Positions 34,238 to 46,189 of a DNA stretch of 64,000 nucleotides are shown here, piece after piece. The stretch spans positions 1 through 64,000 of the forward strand of contig BDDD01002305.1 of the NCBI GenBank assembly GCA_001972305.1, written 5' to 3'. Origin of the DNA: Cephalotus follicularis. Taxonomy: Eukaryota; Streptophyta; Magnoliopsida; Oxalidales; Cephalotaceae. Position 1 is the stretch's first letter; each line of letters starts with the position of its first letter. Below the pieces are notes generated by a model that saw only the letters and a list, made by a program, of their open reading frames with translations, was not told the origin of the DNA and ran no database searches. A program made the translations under genes and the position numbers.

Positions 34238-37200
34238 GTGATTGGAGGTACGGTTTATATTTCTCGATGTATGGCACAGACTCTTATTGATCCGGGCTCA
34301 TCTCATTCATACATCTCATCACATTTTATATGCCATGTTTCTGTGGAGCCCGAGTGTTTACCTTTTACAATTGAGGTTAGTACTCCTGCGGGAGAATCTG
34401 TGATTGCAAAATGGATATGTAACTCTTGTGTTATAGAGATTGCTGGCCAGAGCTTGCTAGCGGATCTGATTGTGCTGCCTATGGGTGAACTACATGTAAT
34501 TCTTGGCATGGATTGGTTATAGACACATTATGCCCATGTGGATTGTAATGGAAAGATTGTAACCTTCAATATACCGGGACAACATCAGTTCCTATTTATT
34601 TTGACCTTAGAACAACAGACAATTCATACGATTTCTGCTATACAAGCTGACATACTTTTGAAACAAGGTTGTAGTGGATACTTGGCGTATGTGACTGATG
34701 TCAAGAAATGGGTTCCAAAACTAGAGGATGTTCCAGTTGTATGCGAGTACCCAGACGTGTTTCCGGAGGAATTGACATCCTTACCTCCTGAGAGGAGTGT
34801 GGAGTTTGCTATAAATCTTCTACCGGGAATAGCACCTATATCGAGAGCTCCGTATCGTATGGCCCCTCTTGAGTTGAAGGAATTGAAATTACAATTGCAG
34901 GAGTTGCTCGATAAGGGCTTCATCAGACCGAGCGTTTCCCCGTGGGGAGCGCCTGTCCTGTTTGTTCAGAAGAAAGATGGATCTCTGAGAATGTGTGTAG
35001 ATTATCGGCAGCTTAATAAGGCTACTATCAAGAACAAGTACCCGCTGCCGCATATTGATAAGTTGTTCGACCAATTGAATGGGTCCTCGGTGTTCTCCAA
35101 GTTAGATTTGAGGATAGGATATCATCAGCTCAGAGTTAGAGCAAAAGATATTTCGAAGATGGCTTTCAGGTCACGGTATGGACATTACGAATTTGTGGTG
35201 ATGCCTTTTGGAGTGACTAACGCACCTGCCACATTTATGAGCCTAATGAACCAGGTGTTTAGCCCATATCCTGACCAGTTTATTGTGGTCTTTATTGATG
35301 ATATCTTAGTGTACTCCAAGTCTATGGAGGATCATGGAGAACATTTGCATTTGACACTACGGACTTTGAGAGAACATCGGATGTATGCTAAGTTTGATAA
35401 ATGTGGGTTTTGTCTGTCAGAGGTAGCCTTTTTAGGTCATGTTATTTCTGGTACTGGTCTGTCTGTGGATCCCACAAAAATAGAAGTAGTCAGGGATTGG
35501 AGACGACCATCGAACGTGACTGAGGTTCGTAGTTTCTTAGGCTTAGCGGGCTTTTATCTCCGCTTTGTCGAAGGATTCTCTCGGATTGCTATGCCATTGA
35601 CCCGATTAACTCAGAAGAAGATAGCATTTGATTGGGATGATAGCTGTGAGCAGAGTTTTCAAGAATTGAAGCATCGCCTGATGTTGGCACCTATATTAGC
35701 CTTGCCAGAGGGTGATGAAGGTTATGTGGTGTACAGTGATGCATCCGGAAGTGGTTTAGGGTGTGTGCTTATGCAGAACGGAAAAGTGATCGCTTATGCC
35801 TCAAGGAAATTAAAATCTCACGAAGAAAATTACCCCACTCATGATCTTGAGTTGACAGCGATAGTCTTCGCACTACGCAAATGGAGGCATTATCTTTATG
35901 GCACGAAGTTTGAAGTGTATAGTGATCACAAAAGCTTGAAAAACTTGTTTTCTCAGAAGGACTTGAATATGAGGCAACTAAGGTGGATGGAGTTGCTCAA
36001 CGATTACAACTGCGAGATACAGTACCATCTGGGTAAAGCTAATGTGATGGCAGACACTTTGAGTCGCCGATTAGCTCGCTTGATGATTTCACAGATTCAG
36101 GCACGACCACAATTGATGGACAGGATTAGAGAGGCTCAAGGCAAGGATGGAGATTTACTTGGAGTCACCTTGGACGGACAAGGTGGATTATGGCTCGAAT
36201 TCTCAGTCCATAGTGATGGATTGATAAGATACCAAGGCATAATATGCATTCCTGGTGACAAAGAGTTGAAGGATGAGTTGCTATCGCAAGCCCACTGCTC
36301 CAGTTTCTCAGTGCATCGGGGGAATACCAAGATGTACCGAGATCTGAAGCCTAGTTATTGGTGGAATAACATGAAGAGAGAGATATCTGACTATGTTGCT
36401 TCCTGCCTGACTTGTCAACAGATCAAGACAGAGCACCAGAGACCAGCTGGATTATTACAGCTGTTACCGTTAGCACAATGGTAATGGGAGCATATCACTA
36501 TGGATTTTGTGATAGGATTGCCCCGAATGAGGACTAACCATGATGCCATATGGGTGATCGTCAGTCGCTTTACAAAGTCTGCCCATTTTCTAGCAATCTG
36601 AATGAATTATTCCTTGGATCGCTTAGCATCTCTATATGTTGGGGAGGTTGTGAGACTCCACGGTGTACCGATTAGCATTGTTTCTGACAAAGACCCGCGG
36701 TTCACTTCTCGATTTTGGAAGAGACTACAGGCAGCATTTGGTACCCAACTGAATTTCAGTACAACTTTTCATCCCCAAACGGATGGTCAGTCTGAATGGA
36801 CGATTCAGACTCTCGAGGATATGCTTCGAGCGTGTGTTATGGATTGGGGTGGCAGCTGGGAGGAACATTTACCCCTGGGGGAGTTCTCTTATAACAACAG
36901 TTTCCATGCTAGCATCGGCATGGCACTGTTTGAAGCTCTATACGGACGGAAGTGCAGAACTCCAGTCTGTTGGTTTGAAGTAGATGAACAGAGTCTCCTA
37001 GGGCCGAGGATAGTGCAAGAAACAACAGAAAAGGCCAATATGATCAGGGAAAGACTCTTAACAGCTCAAAGTCGACAGAAAAGTTATGCAGATCGTCGAA
37101 GGAAGGATTTAGAGTTTTCTGTGGGGGATCATGTATTCCTTAAGGTTTCACCAACCAAGGGAGTCATGAGGTTTGGAAAAAGGGGAAAGTTAGCTCCGCG

Positions 37201-37537
37201 ATATATTGGACCTTTTGAGATCCTCGAGAGGGTAGACGCTGTTGTTTACAGGCTTGCCTTACCGCCAGAGTTGTCAGAAGTACATGATGTTTTCCATGTA
37301 TCGATATTGAGGAAGTATCACCCAGATCCTTCACATGTATTGCGATATGAGCCATTGGAGTTAAAGGCAGATATGAGCTTTGAAGAGATGCCTGTACAGA
37401 TTCTCGATCAATGAATCAGGCAACTCAAAAACTAGGAAATCGCCTTGGTTAAAATACTATGGCAGCATCACGGAGTCGAAGAAGCGACTTGGGAACGTGA
37501 GGATGAAATGAGAGCATTGTATCATCATTTATTCTGA
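34238..37537 (+). pseudogene. pol: pol of element E (protease to chromodomain-like tail)
   Basis: Protease motif IDPGSSHSYIS near 34285, with Pro in place of the usual Ser/Thr, as also in element F. TAG at 34520. [23 protein letters not shown] (about 35208) and FIDDILVYS (about 35295). RNase [11 protein letters not shown] and SDHKSLKNL. Integrase: intact HHCC finger, MDFVIGLP (36502), SDKDP (36687) and DGQSEWT (36785), where the residue after the catalytic Glu is Trp instead of Arg. The C-terminal EEATWERED block ends at TGA 37535-37537. Stops at 36481, 36599, 37412 and 37432. The order and spacing are those of a complete Tekay-like pol. Confidence 0.93.
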
Positions 37538-37570
37538 CCTTAAAAAAAAATCTCGAGACGAGATTTCTTT

Positions 37571-37583
37571 AAGGAGGGGAGGA
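37571..37583 (+). promoter_or_regulatory. Polypurine tract of element E
   Basis: AAGGAGGGGAGGA directly before the 3' LTR start. It follows CTCGAGACGAGATTTCT, an inverted motif shared with the ends of A and F elements. Confidence 0.9.
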
Positions 37584-39423
37584 TGTAAGCCCCCAAAAAT
37601 TATTGTAATTATTTATGATAAATAAAATTATGGAAATAATACCTTGGAGGTTATATTAAATTACAGACTATGTTATGATGAATTGTATAATTATTTGATG
37701 ATTTATGGTGGCCAATTGGTGTTTTAAAAGTGAAGAAATGGGACATATGGTGGTGTAATGGACCCCATAACTTTATAATTATCAATAAAAGACAAGGGAG
37801 AGGCAGCTAACTCTCCCTATTATATTTCCTCAATTCGGCTGGGCACGACACACATCGCAGAAAAGATAAGGAAGAGGGCCAGCGGGAAAGAAGAGGAAAA
37901 GAAATAAGAAAAGATGAAGAAAAGAAGAAAAAAAAAAGAAGAGAGGTAGAGAAGGGAGCCAGCAGGAGAAGAAGAAAGAAAAGGGAGAAAGAGAGCCAGC
38001 GGGAAAAGGAGAAAAAAAGAGAAGAAAAAGAGAAGAAAAAAAAAAGAAAAAGGGAAGGGGAAAGAGAGAGGGAGCGGCCGAGAAACACAAAGAGAAGAGG
38101 AGTTCAACGTCTTCATCTCTCAGACTCGCCTCCTGGAATTGAAGAAACGGCGGAAGAACTAGCAAGGCAGAAGAGGGAACGATTGAGGCAGCGGCATCTC
38201 ACTACCGGCTGGAGCTATTAATGTTGTTCTTGCGCCAAGGGAACAGGTGAGCTCCTTAAACCTTTTTTCTTCTCCTTCTTTGTCATTATTTATCTCCTCC
38301 ATTGACGCCAAGCGCGGAGCTCCATTTTTCAGCGCCGCCTTCCTCCATTGTTGCCGTCATTAGTGAAGGCTGGGCCAAATCAGTGGGCTTGGCACGACAG
38401 TTAGGTGGAAATAGGGAGTTCGGCAATGTGGAGAAGTAGAGTGGCGCAAGGGGAAGTTGTTGTCGAGCTTGGTGGAACTGACAAAACAGGTGTGCAGTGA
38501 AGAAGAGAAGGGGAAATTGGCTGTTGGCAGCGGCGTCGCCATTTTGGAGCTCAACAGTGCGAATTGGAGCGCTGGCAGCTCGACATTGGCAACAAATCCT
38601 CCAATTTTTGCAAGCTTGAATCGTCAATTTTGGAGGTAGGTTATACCATTGCCACATTCTTGCATTGTGTATGCATATTTGTTGTTTTGATGATCCATGA
38701 GTGTTTATATGTTACAAATGTAGAATTGGGGAATTGAATGTGGGTATAAACCGTTTTCTTCCATGATTGAATCGGATTTTTATGGATTTGGACATGGTTT
38801 GAGAGAATTGCAACTATTTTTGCTACTATTAACCTGCCCCTATATTGCCGTAATGGGTTGTTTTCATACCGGTTCCAATTTTAAATGGTTTCTGCCCTAA
38901 ATGGATCCCATAGGATCCATATTTAATTCATGGGTTTCCAAAATGAAACTTTAAACAGAAAAATTTGAAAAGTCCCCAGATAAAAAGACTTTACACAGAT
39001 AGTTTTCAAAACTGTTTTTAATGGGTGGATCGGATAACTTCATTTTGGGATATCCGGACGCGAAGATTCCCCCTTTGTCCTCCCTTCCATCCATCGCAAT
39101 TTCGATAGGGACCAAATAAATGATTACGGAAATTGATCACAAAAATGAAAATGGCCGTTGAATACGAAAGATGATTTTTAACTATGAAATGATCTTTACT
39201 TGATCGACGGACATGGATCCAGGAGATCCTTTACAAAACGGTCCCTATTATTTAAAAGCATACATGATTTTGGGTTATAACTACGGGATACATTGTTGAT
39301 TATGTCGTATGAGACTATAGAGATAACCCGTTCCTGACTTTCATTTCCGTCATGAATGTCAGGAACGATAGACCATATATATTGCGTGGACCCCACACAT
39401 TGGGTGGACCCATATACATTGCG
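37584..39423 (+). mobile_element. 3' LTR of element E, 3'-truncated
   Basis: Starts TGTAAGCCCCC and follows the 5' copy to the first tandem-repeat unit at about 39420. There it joins sequence belonging to LTR F in the opposite orientation. About 1.1 kb of LTR is missing. Donor-like GGAGGTAGG occurs near 38635. Confidence 0.9.
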
Positions 39424-40037
39424 CTTAAACTAATGGCGTCGACGTGCTGGGAAATATCAGGAACACGTCAATGTGTACGAAACACGTTGGCGCCCTGGAC
39501 TGCTATCAAATGCTGAAATCCCTCAAAAATCCGTGGAACATCCATAAAACTCGTTTTTAATTAAAATCAAAGGATACTATAAGATCCCATCATCAAACTA
39601 GACTTGAAAACATCTTTAAAACTCTTTAAAATCATGTATATAGCCTTGAGACTGGAGAAAAATGTGAATTGGGAAAAATGTGCCAAAACCTCCGATTTCC
39701 TTCAAATCTCCCATTTAAATCCATTTCTGCTCATACCTCCTACTCTAGTTCATACATCTAGAATACATACACTCATGCATAACCATAAAAACATGCCAAT
39801 CTACCCATATAAGGAGATCAGAGCATAAGTATAACCTACCGAAATCGGCTAAAAATGGAGAATAGGTAGCTTCAATCCGTATTCTGCTGCTTCCTTTACC
39901 TCCTACTCACTGTCACCATTCCAATGACTGCTTTTTTGCTCGATTCCTCCCACACTCTTTCTAAGTCACTTTCTCTCTCTATCTCTCTAAGAAAATGAGA
40001 ATGAACTGAACTGAACCCTTTATATATATATATATGG
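39424..40037 (-). mobile_element. 3' LTR of element F, distal piece
   Basis: Homologous to 63262-63830 in the 5' LTR of F (shared GGCGTCGACGTGCTGGGAAA at 39437 and 63274). It runs up to the (TA)n TATA tract at 40020-40035, where element D is inserted. The five bases before D are TATGG; those after D (56352-56356) are TCTGG. The other end, at 39424, is a deletion junction with LTR E. Confidence 0.85.
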
Positions 40038-40536
40038 TGTCACACCCTGTTCTCCTTAACAACATTTAGGTGGTGGCAATTTAACATAATTATTCAGCTT
40101 ATGTAAATACGATAAAAGTTAAAACTTCAATACCAATAACATCTGCGGAAGCATTTAATAATAAGCCGAATAGTCAATACAATCATGCGTCCCATACCAC
40201 ACGATGTCAACATTTAATACCATTTAGCCATTGTCAATTGCCCCCAAACGGAGTGTGATCAAGATCGATCAATATCATTAATACATTAGTACATTAATCC
40301 GAAATAAAAACATGTCTCAATAAATCGTTTAACATTTATTCTGGTAAATAAACTCCATCTCCCCTCAGCTTCGGCCGCACACGGTCGATATCCATATCAT
40401 TGCATCAATCTGTAATAGTAGGGGGTTAGCCTTTGTCCTCACTAGGCCAATTTGTAAATGTAATTCAGGGTCAAAGATAATGAATGTCATGTAATGAATG
40501 CATTTGTGATGCAGTACATAATATATCACAGTATAC

Positions 40537-40556
40537 ACACACACACAAACACACAA

Positions 40557-40590
<34 letters not shown>
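40537..40590 (+). repeat. (CA)n microsatellite in the 3' LTR of D
   Basis: ACACAC-rich run with a few interruptions, then ATATATAC. The 5' LTR equivalent (53975-54012) has (TATG)/(TG)n instead, so the tract has changed between the two LTRs. Confidence 0.9.
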
Positions 40591-40593
<3 letters not shown>

Positions 40594-41223
40594 CACCAAC
40601 CATGCCAAGTGGCTACAATTATCAAATCATCAATCATGTCTCAAAGGACAAAATCAATCCAATCAAATCGGTATGAAGAGCGCCGCCATCTCCTGGCCCC
40701 GACGTCGTACTCTTACTCCGGCCCCTGACTCCCGGGTCACGAAGCAAGGCAACAAATCAAACTCATGATGCTCACACTCTATGTTCAGCAATCATGGTAA
40801 CCGTGTTACTTGGACTATGTGTCTAGTGACATTGTATTTGGGCGTCCCTAGCCATCTCCTGGCCCATAGGAGAACATCCCGCCACCATTCATCGGCGACA
40901 CTCCGTCACCACAGCCAGTACGGCGTCAATCACAATCAATCAATCATAATCAAATCGTTTCCAAGTAAGTTATAAGTTATAACATACTGGAAATATTACA
41001 TTTATTCAAAATGTAATCAATCTTTGAAATCATGGTTCAATCCGTCGAAAACATACAGTTATCAAAATATATATTTTTGCATAAAATAATGATTTTGTAT
41101 AAATTCATGTACACATTTCTAAAATGAATAAAACACTTTAGAATCATTCATATTCAGTCAATAGTTCATTCTATATCAAATTGCAATGCAACCATATGCT
41201 CAGAATGCAAGGTCAGTCCCTAA

Positions 41224-41546
41224 CAGTCGGCTGTCTCTCTTGACAGTCGGCTATTTTCCTTCAACAGTCGGCTGTCGTGCATCGGCAATCGGCTGCCCTC
41301 AACCAATAAGTTGGCTGCCCTCTTGGCAGTCGGCTGTCTTCAACCAATCAGTCGGCTGCCTTCCCTTGGTAGTCGACAACTCAACCTTCTACAGGTATCC
41401 TCTATTAAAACACATGAATAGTCGACTGGCTCCTTGCACAGTCGGCTGTTTTCCATTAAGCAGTCAGCTGTTCGCACTGAACAGTCGGCTGTTCTTGCTT
41501 AGTAGTCGGCTGCCTTCCTTGGCAGTCGACTGGATTTGCGGGCAGT
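41224..41546 (-). repeat. GTCGGC/GTCGAC arrays of the 3' LTR of D
   Basis: The first block (plus coordinates) has units at 41224, 41244, 41265, 41286, 41308, 41327, 41349 and 41370 (20-21-21-22-19-22-21), mostly CAGTCGGCTG. The second block, from about 41412 to 41546, has six units 20-22 bp apart, the first and last with intact GTCGAC. Confidence 0.88.
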
Positions 41547-42493
41547 ACGCAAAAACAGCAGTAAAAAACATGTCATTCTCAACCAATCCATTCAAAAACC
41601 TGGCATTCATCAACAATAACACACGTTCATTCTCATAACACAATCTATTGCATGCATTTTGTCCATGAATATCCATTATAACTGAACATAAACCACAATT
41701 ATAAATTTCCCCCACCTGTTAAAGTAGCAGCAACAACAAAGTCGAGTTGCAGGTTCAATCGCTGAACATTTCCGATTACCGTTGAACGAAATTCGGTTCT
41801 TGCCAATTGATCCATTCCTCACTGCCAAATCCAATCGCCACTCACACACTGCACATACAACACATTTGCATCATGCTCAACATATCGAACCGACATTTCC
41901 GTCGCCGGGGCACCTGCCAGATTTTCGATCGACTCACCTAGCTTGTGCAACACCCATAAACGGGTTCCACATTGAACGATCTACACAGAACCTCTTAAGA
42001 CTCACCGTGAATCGGCGCCGAACATCGTGTCACCGGCGACAACGAGTTGCGACTCACTGAGTCGACTCGACTGACTTTCACCACTTCGGCCACCACCCAA
42101 AAACGCCACACAATCATCATATCAACACTCCACTGCCCTTGACTCGCCAAGACTCGGCGCCAAATGCGCGGTCAAAGGCAACAGTGAGTCAACTCGCTAG
42201 GTCAACTCCACTAAATGATTCTGGCCGAATGGCGCCCCAAGAGTGGTCGAAATGGATAGAGCAGGCCTTCTAGATGAAAACCCACTCCATATGATATGTT
42301 AACGGGGCCAAAAAATTGACGGCAGAGACGCACAGTGGCGGGGAAGAGGAGAAGAAAAAGAAGAGAAAAGAGGAGAAGGGGAAGAGACTACGTGCGGGTT
42401 GAGGGCCTGGGTTGCTCGCCATCTTCCCCTGGTCCGGTGCCTGGCTCCGGCGTCGTCTTCGGTGCCCTCTCTCCTTCTCTCTCCCGCACTCTC

Positions 42494-42497
42494 TCCT

Positions 42498-42537
<40 letters not shown>

Positions 42538-42552
42538 TCTCTCTCTCTCGCC
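42494..42552 (+). repeat. (CT)n microsatellite in LTR D
   Basis: Long CTCTCT run, GA on the element strand, in the transcribed-leader region. The same position in the 5' LTR (about 55890-55910) is much shorter. The Leu/Ser and Arg/Glu repeat frames here are artefacts. Confidence 0.9.
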
Positions 42553-42998
42553 TGTTTGCTTCTTCTTTTCCATGAGCGCATCATCCGCCCGTGTCTTCTC
42601 TTTTTTTTTTCTTTTGTTAATTCCTCCCCCTTTCTTTTAATTATTTAAGCTTGCTTCTTAACATTTTACCCCCAAATATTAAGGTTTGGGTCCCGATTAT
42701 TCCGCAAATTTCTATATTAATTAATCCGACCGACAAGAAAATAATGGCAATAATAGTGCGAACACTGGGCTTTACTGTCGCGCATTAAAAATAGGCTTTA
42801 TTAGCCATCTTGGGCTTACAATTTTGGGTTTCAATGCGCAATGCCTTGAGGATTTCCTTATCATTCCTCTTTCAAAATTCGACATTTGTAAAAGGGAAAA
42901 CATTATCAGAGTCGGGAATTTCACAACTCTCATTAATTCCATAATAATATTACATTAAAATTGTAATATTACTTTTCGTGAAAATCCCGAGCATTACA

Positions 42999-43023
42999 TC
43001 CACCCCTCATTCAAGAAATTTTG
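42999..43023 (-). promoter_or_regulatory. Polypurine tract and pol-end remnant of D, separated from pol by LTR G
   Basis: On the minus strand reads ATTTCTTGAATGAGGGGTGGA, directly before the LTR D start. Its upstream partner, AATTTCGAGGACGAAA, is found at 50522 on the far side of LTR G. Together they match the end of element H (26485-26521). Confidence 0.88.
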
Positions 43024-43267
43024 TGTAATACCCAGGTACGGTTTTGCAGAGGATCCTCTTTATCATCTGCTTGTTAAGGCTTGGTTTGCATTTTATTATA
43101 TTCCTTGAGCCATTTGGGAGTCCTCTCTTGTGTAATATTAAGGCCCAAAGTGGCGTGGGTTGAGAAGAGTCATTTATTTTGACTAAGCCCATAAGTGAAG
43201 CTGACAAGAGAAGCTAACTATTACTAATGTGAAAGGACGTGTGTGTCAGGGAGAGCGAGTGAAATGA

Positions 43268-43274
43268 TATATAG
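43268..43274 (+). promoter_or_regulatory. TATA-like box of LTR G
   Basis: TATATAG, about 30 bp before a purine-rich leader (AAGAAGAAGAAGGAAG at about 43325). It suggests plus-strand transcription. Confidence 0.5.
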
Positions 43275-44612
43275 CGTCTTGGGCAGAAGGAAAAGTGAGG
43301 AAGAAATCAGTAAGAAGTAGGTAGGAAGAAGAAGAAGGAAGAAAAGGGAAGGCACCGAGTGAACTCCATCTTGGTGAGTCATGAGTACTCCCCGTGAGGT
43401 TCAACCTTCCTCTTTTGCTGGATCCTTACTTCTGGCATGACCGAGCATCTCATGTACAAGTCTTGTTTCTCTTATTCTCCATTTCTTCTGTAGTCAAACG
43501 TGGTTGAAGGTGATTCTCACTGGTCTTTGATGTCCTTACCTGAGTGTGGTATGGTGGATTCGGAGTTCCCCAGTAAACTGAGCAGTGAGTTGATATCCCT
43601 GGTGCGTTTGACATATGAGATGGTGAAATGTGGATCTGCTGGTAGATCCGATGCTCTAGGTGGGCTATTCGAGTTCTTGGTGTAAGGATCCATATTTCCA
43701 TGAAAGATATTAATTATGGAAATGATTTCTTTTGTGTTTTGGCAGATATTTCAGGGGTCCGCTGTATTATGTCCTTTGATAGATCCTGTGAAGATGTATG
43801 ATGATTTAAATAAGAGTATGAAATTTTAAGGTTTAATATATCAGGTTATTAGCAATTAGTATGATTGTTAAAGGATTTGAGGTTTCACCCCACGTAACGC
43901 ACCGAATCCTCGAAGTTCGCTTTGAGCATAAAATGGACTCGGATCTGGGGCGTTACACTTGGAAATGAGAAGAATCCAGTGGGGGGATTCGGAGTTCCAA
44001 GGAACCGGTAAGCGTTGCAGGAGCTGGTCTCGAGAGACCCAGTATGTGACGTTTTACTGTGGTTTTGTTATGGTTATACTAACTTAACCATTTTGTGTTG
44101 AGGTGTTCTGTGAGCTTGTGTTTTAGCATTTAGATTCTGGGTAGACGAGGTTCCTCAGATCTTATGTGATGAATACAGCTATTATGGCCATGCAAGATGC
44201 GTGTTCTTGCCAGCGAGTCAGTGCGAGGTGCGTCCTGGCGGAGTAGCCAGTTTGATGTACGTCCCTTGGTTAGCAGTGCATGTCAAGCATCTTCTTGAAC
44301 ATTTACCGGTTGAAGTGCCTCCTAGGTAGCAGCTGAGCGGTGATTCGCGGGCCGCTTTGTTGATACTAATGCTACGTGAATACCGACAAGGTAGCTCCTC
44401 CATCGATGTTCATATGGTGTAGTACTGAGATCGTGATTGCCGACGGGGGGGTGGGCTTACGTAGCCCCTCGATCGATGTTCATGTAGTGAGGTTTGCCAA
44501 CATGTGATTGCTAAAGGAGTGCTTGCGTAGCCCTTCTATAGATGTTCATGCGGTGCTCTGGAAGTGGGTACCTATATGGATATTCAACGGAGTTGTTATT
44601 TTTGCTTGCTGG

Positions 44613-45290
44613 GGTGGTCTCCCCGGGCATTGCTGGTGTGGTGGTTTCCCCGGGCATTGCTTGTGTAGTGGTCTTCTCGGGCATTGCTGGTGTGCTTGTT
44701 TCTCCGGGCACTGCTTGTGTGGTATTCTTCTCGGGCATTGCAAGTGTGGTGGTCTCCTCGGGCATTGCTTGTGTAGTGGTCTTCTCGGGCATTGCTGGTA
44801 TGGTGGCCTCCCCGGGCATTGCTTGTGTGGTAGTATTCTCAAGCATTGCTGGTGTGGTGGTCTCCCCGGGCATTGCTTGTGTGGTAGTCTTCTCGGGCAT
44901 TGCTGGTGTGGTGGTCTCCTCAGGCATTGCTTGTGTGGTAGTCTTTTCGGGTATTCCTGGTCTGGTGTTCCCCTGGAATTTGCTGAGCGTGGTGTTTCCC
45001 TTGGCATTGCTGAGCGTGGTGTTCCCCTGGAATTATGGAGCGTGGTGTTCCCCTGGCATTGCTGAGTGTGGTGTTCCTCTGGCTTTGCTGAGTGATGTGT
45101 TCCCCTGGCATTGCTGAGTGTGGTGTCTCCTCGGGCCTGTGTTGAATAAAGCTTCTCAGGTTCTGAGTAAAGCTTCTCGGGTGTTGCTGATTGGAGCTTC
45201 TCGGATGTCTTGTTGAGTTAAGCCTCCTCGGGCATTTGCTGAGTGAAGTACCTTCTCAGGCGTTTTGTTGAATATGCCTTCTTGGGCGTG
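44613..45290 (+). repeat. 27-bp minisatellite in LTR G
   Basis: About twenty imperfect units of about 27 bp. The first dozen have the core CTCCCCGGGCATTGCT or TTCTCGGGCATTGCT, alternating G/T before GTGTGGT, so the higher-order unit is 54 bp. Later units read TTCCCCTGGCATTGCTGAGTG, and further copies decay. Because 27 is divisible by 3, long open frames appear on both strands (44508-45117 plus, 44511-45007 minus); I regard them as artefacts. Confidence 0.9.
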
Positions 45291-45623
45291 GACCTTCTCA
45301 GGCATTATGACGAGTGACCTTTTCGGACAGTGGTATACGAGCTTTCTTGTTAACCTGTCTAGAACAGCTTGGAGTGGTTAGAGATCCTTTGGTATGGTAT
45401 TCCGCAGTTGGTTAGTGTTTAGCATAAAAATGTGTTGTTTTTAATGATCTATTTGTGATATTTTTATGATTGGAATAGACTACTTTGGTTGTGTTATGTT
45501 GATTTTCAGGTACAAGTACAAAATGACCAAAGTGCAAGAATACTACCTAAAAGTGTGCAAATTGGAGCTTGAAAGTGTAAAGATTGAAGAATTGACAAAT
45601 TCGGCAGAAAACAGAGCAAACAC

Positions 45624-45918
45624 GTCAATGTCTATCATACACCTCGATGTCTTTGTTGGGTTTACAACAAACACGTCGACGTCTTTTGTTAGAAGTCGAC
45701 GTCTTTTCTGGAAAATACAAATTATCTTCAAGAGCTATGAACAAGGGATCGACGTCTTTCAACAAAGGGATCGACGTCTTTGTGCAAAATTGACCTGTAA
45801 CTTTTGGAACAAAAGGGATCGACGTCTTTCATCTAAAGGGTCGACGTCTTTCAAGCGCATCTCAGTAAAACGCGACTTTTATAAGAAGACATCGACGTCT
45901 TTCAAAAGAAGTCGACGC
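45624..45918 (+). repeat. Paired TCGACGTC array in U3 of element N
   Basis: TCGA[C/T]GTC-type units (anchored on the first T) at 45625, 45644, 45676, 45696, 45749, 45771, 45819, 45841, 45892 and 45912. Spacings are 19-32-20-53-22-48-22-51-20: pairs about 20-22 bp apart separated mostly by about 50 bp. Confidence 0.85.
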
Positions 45919-46007
45919 CTTCCTCTGCAGCAGAAATAGAAAGATTAGATTTTTGCCATATTTTTTAACTAGGATTGCTTTATTTCCGTTTTTGATCAAA
46001 TTTGTAG

Positions 46008-46015
46008 TATATAAA
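46008..46015 (+). promoter_or_regulatory. TATA box of element N
   Basis: TATATAAA followed by ACAATG. It lies about 90 bp downstream of the GTCGAC array. Confidence 0.6.
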
Positions 46016-46189
46016 CAATGTTATTTCAGTCAAATAGGGCAGAGTGTGTGGAAGTAGCCACCTCCCTCCTTAGTTTAGTTTTCTTAATGTTTTGTAGCTA
46101 GTTTTTCAAGGTTTTGGGTTAGAACAAACCCTAGATTGTTATTGTTTCAATTCCATCAATAAAAATCCTTGAATATTTGAGCAATTGGT

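Larger units (their letters stand above)
40038..42998 (-). mobile_element. 3' LTR of element D
   Basis: On the minus strand it starts TGTAATGCTCGGG (at 42998) and ends GGGTGTGACA (at 40038); 2961 bp. The 5' copy is 53477-56351. It includes GTCGAC-type arrays, a (CT)n tract, TGACTCA-like dyads and GGGGGTTAGCCTTTGTCCTC, the reverse complement of the acceptor-like segment shared with LTRs A and H. Donor-like CAG|GTGGGG lies on the minus strand at about 41715, acceptor-like TTACAG at about 40411. Confidence 0.93.
45416..46189 (+). mobile_element. 5' LTR of element N, 3'-truncated
   Basis: The U3 carries a GTCGACGTC array; a TATATAAA box lies at 46008-46015, then a leader. The LTR end (ACAGTGAACA) and primer-binding site are absent before gag begins at about 46190, so a deletion fused the LTR to gag. 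This resembles what happened in the copy at 1-424. Confidence 0.75.

Noticed and set aside
40484-40768. Thr/His-repeat frames at the (CA)n tract, and Cys/Val-repeat frames at 53923-54406
   Set aside because: Microsatellite translations within LTR D; the tract differs between the two LTRs.
42270-42648. Leu/Ser and Arg/Glu repeat frames around the (CT)n tract
   Set aside because: Pure microsatellite translations in the leader of LTR D.
43024-43957. A complete small LTR ending GGGGCGTTACA
   Set aside because: No primer-binding site follows and no second copy is found; target duplication and restored D sequence support the larger unit 43024-50521, though this alternative is not excluded.
44508-45117. 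Long Cys/Gly/His-rich open frames and their minus-strand partners
   Set aside because: They are the 27-bp minisatellite read in frames of 9 codons; open on both strands, no start context, no conserved domain.
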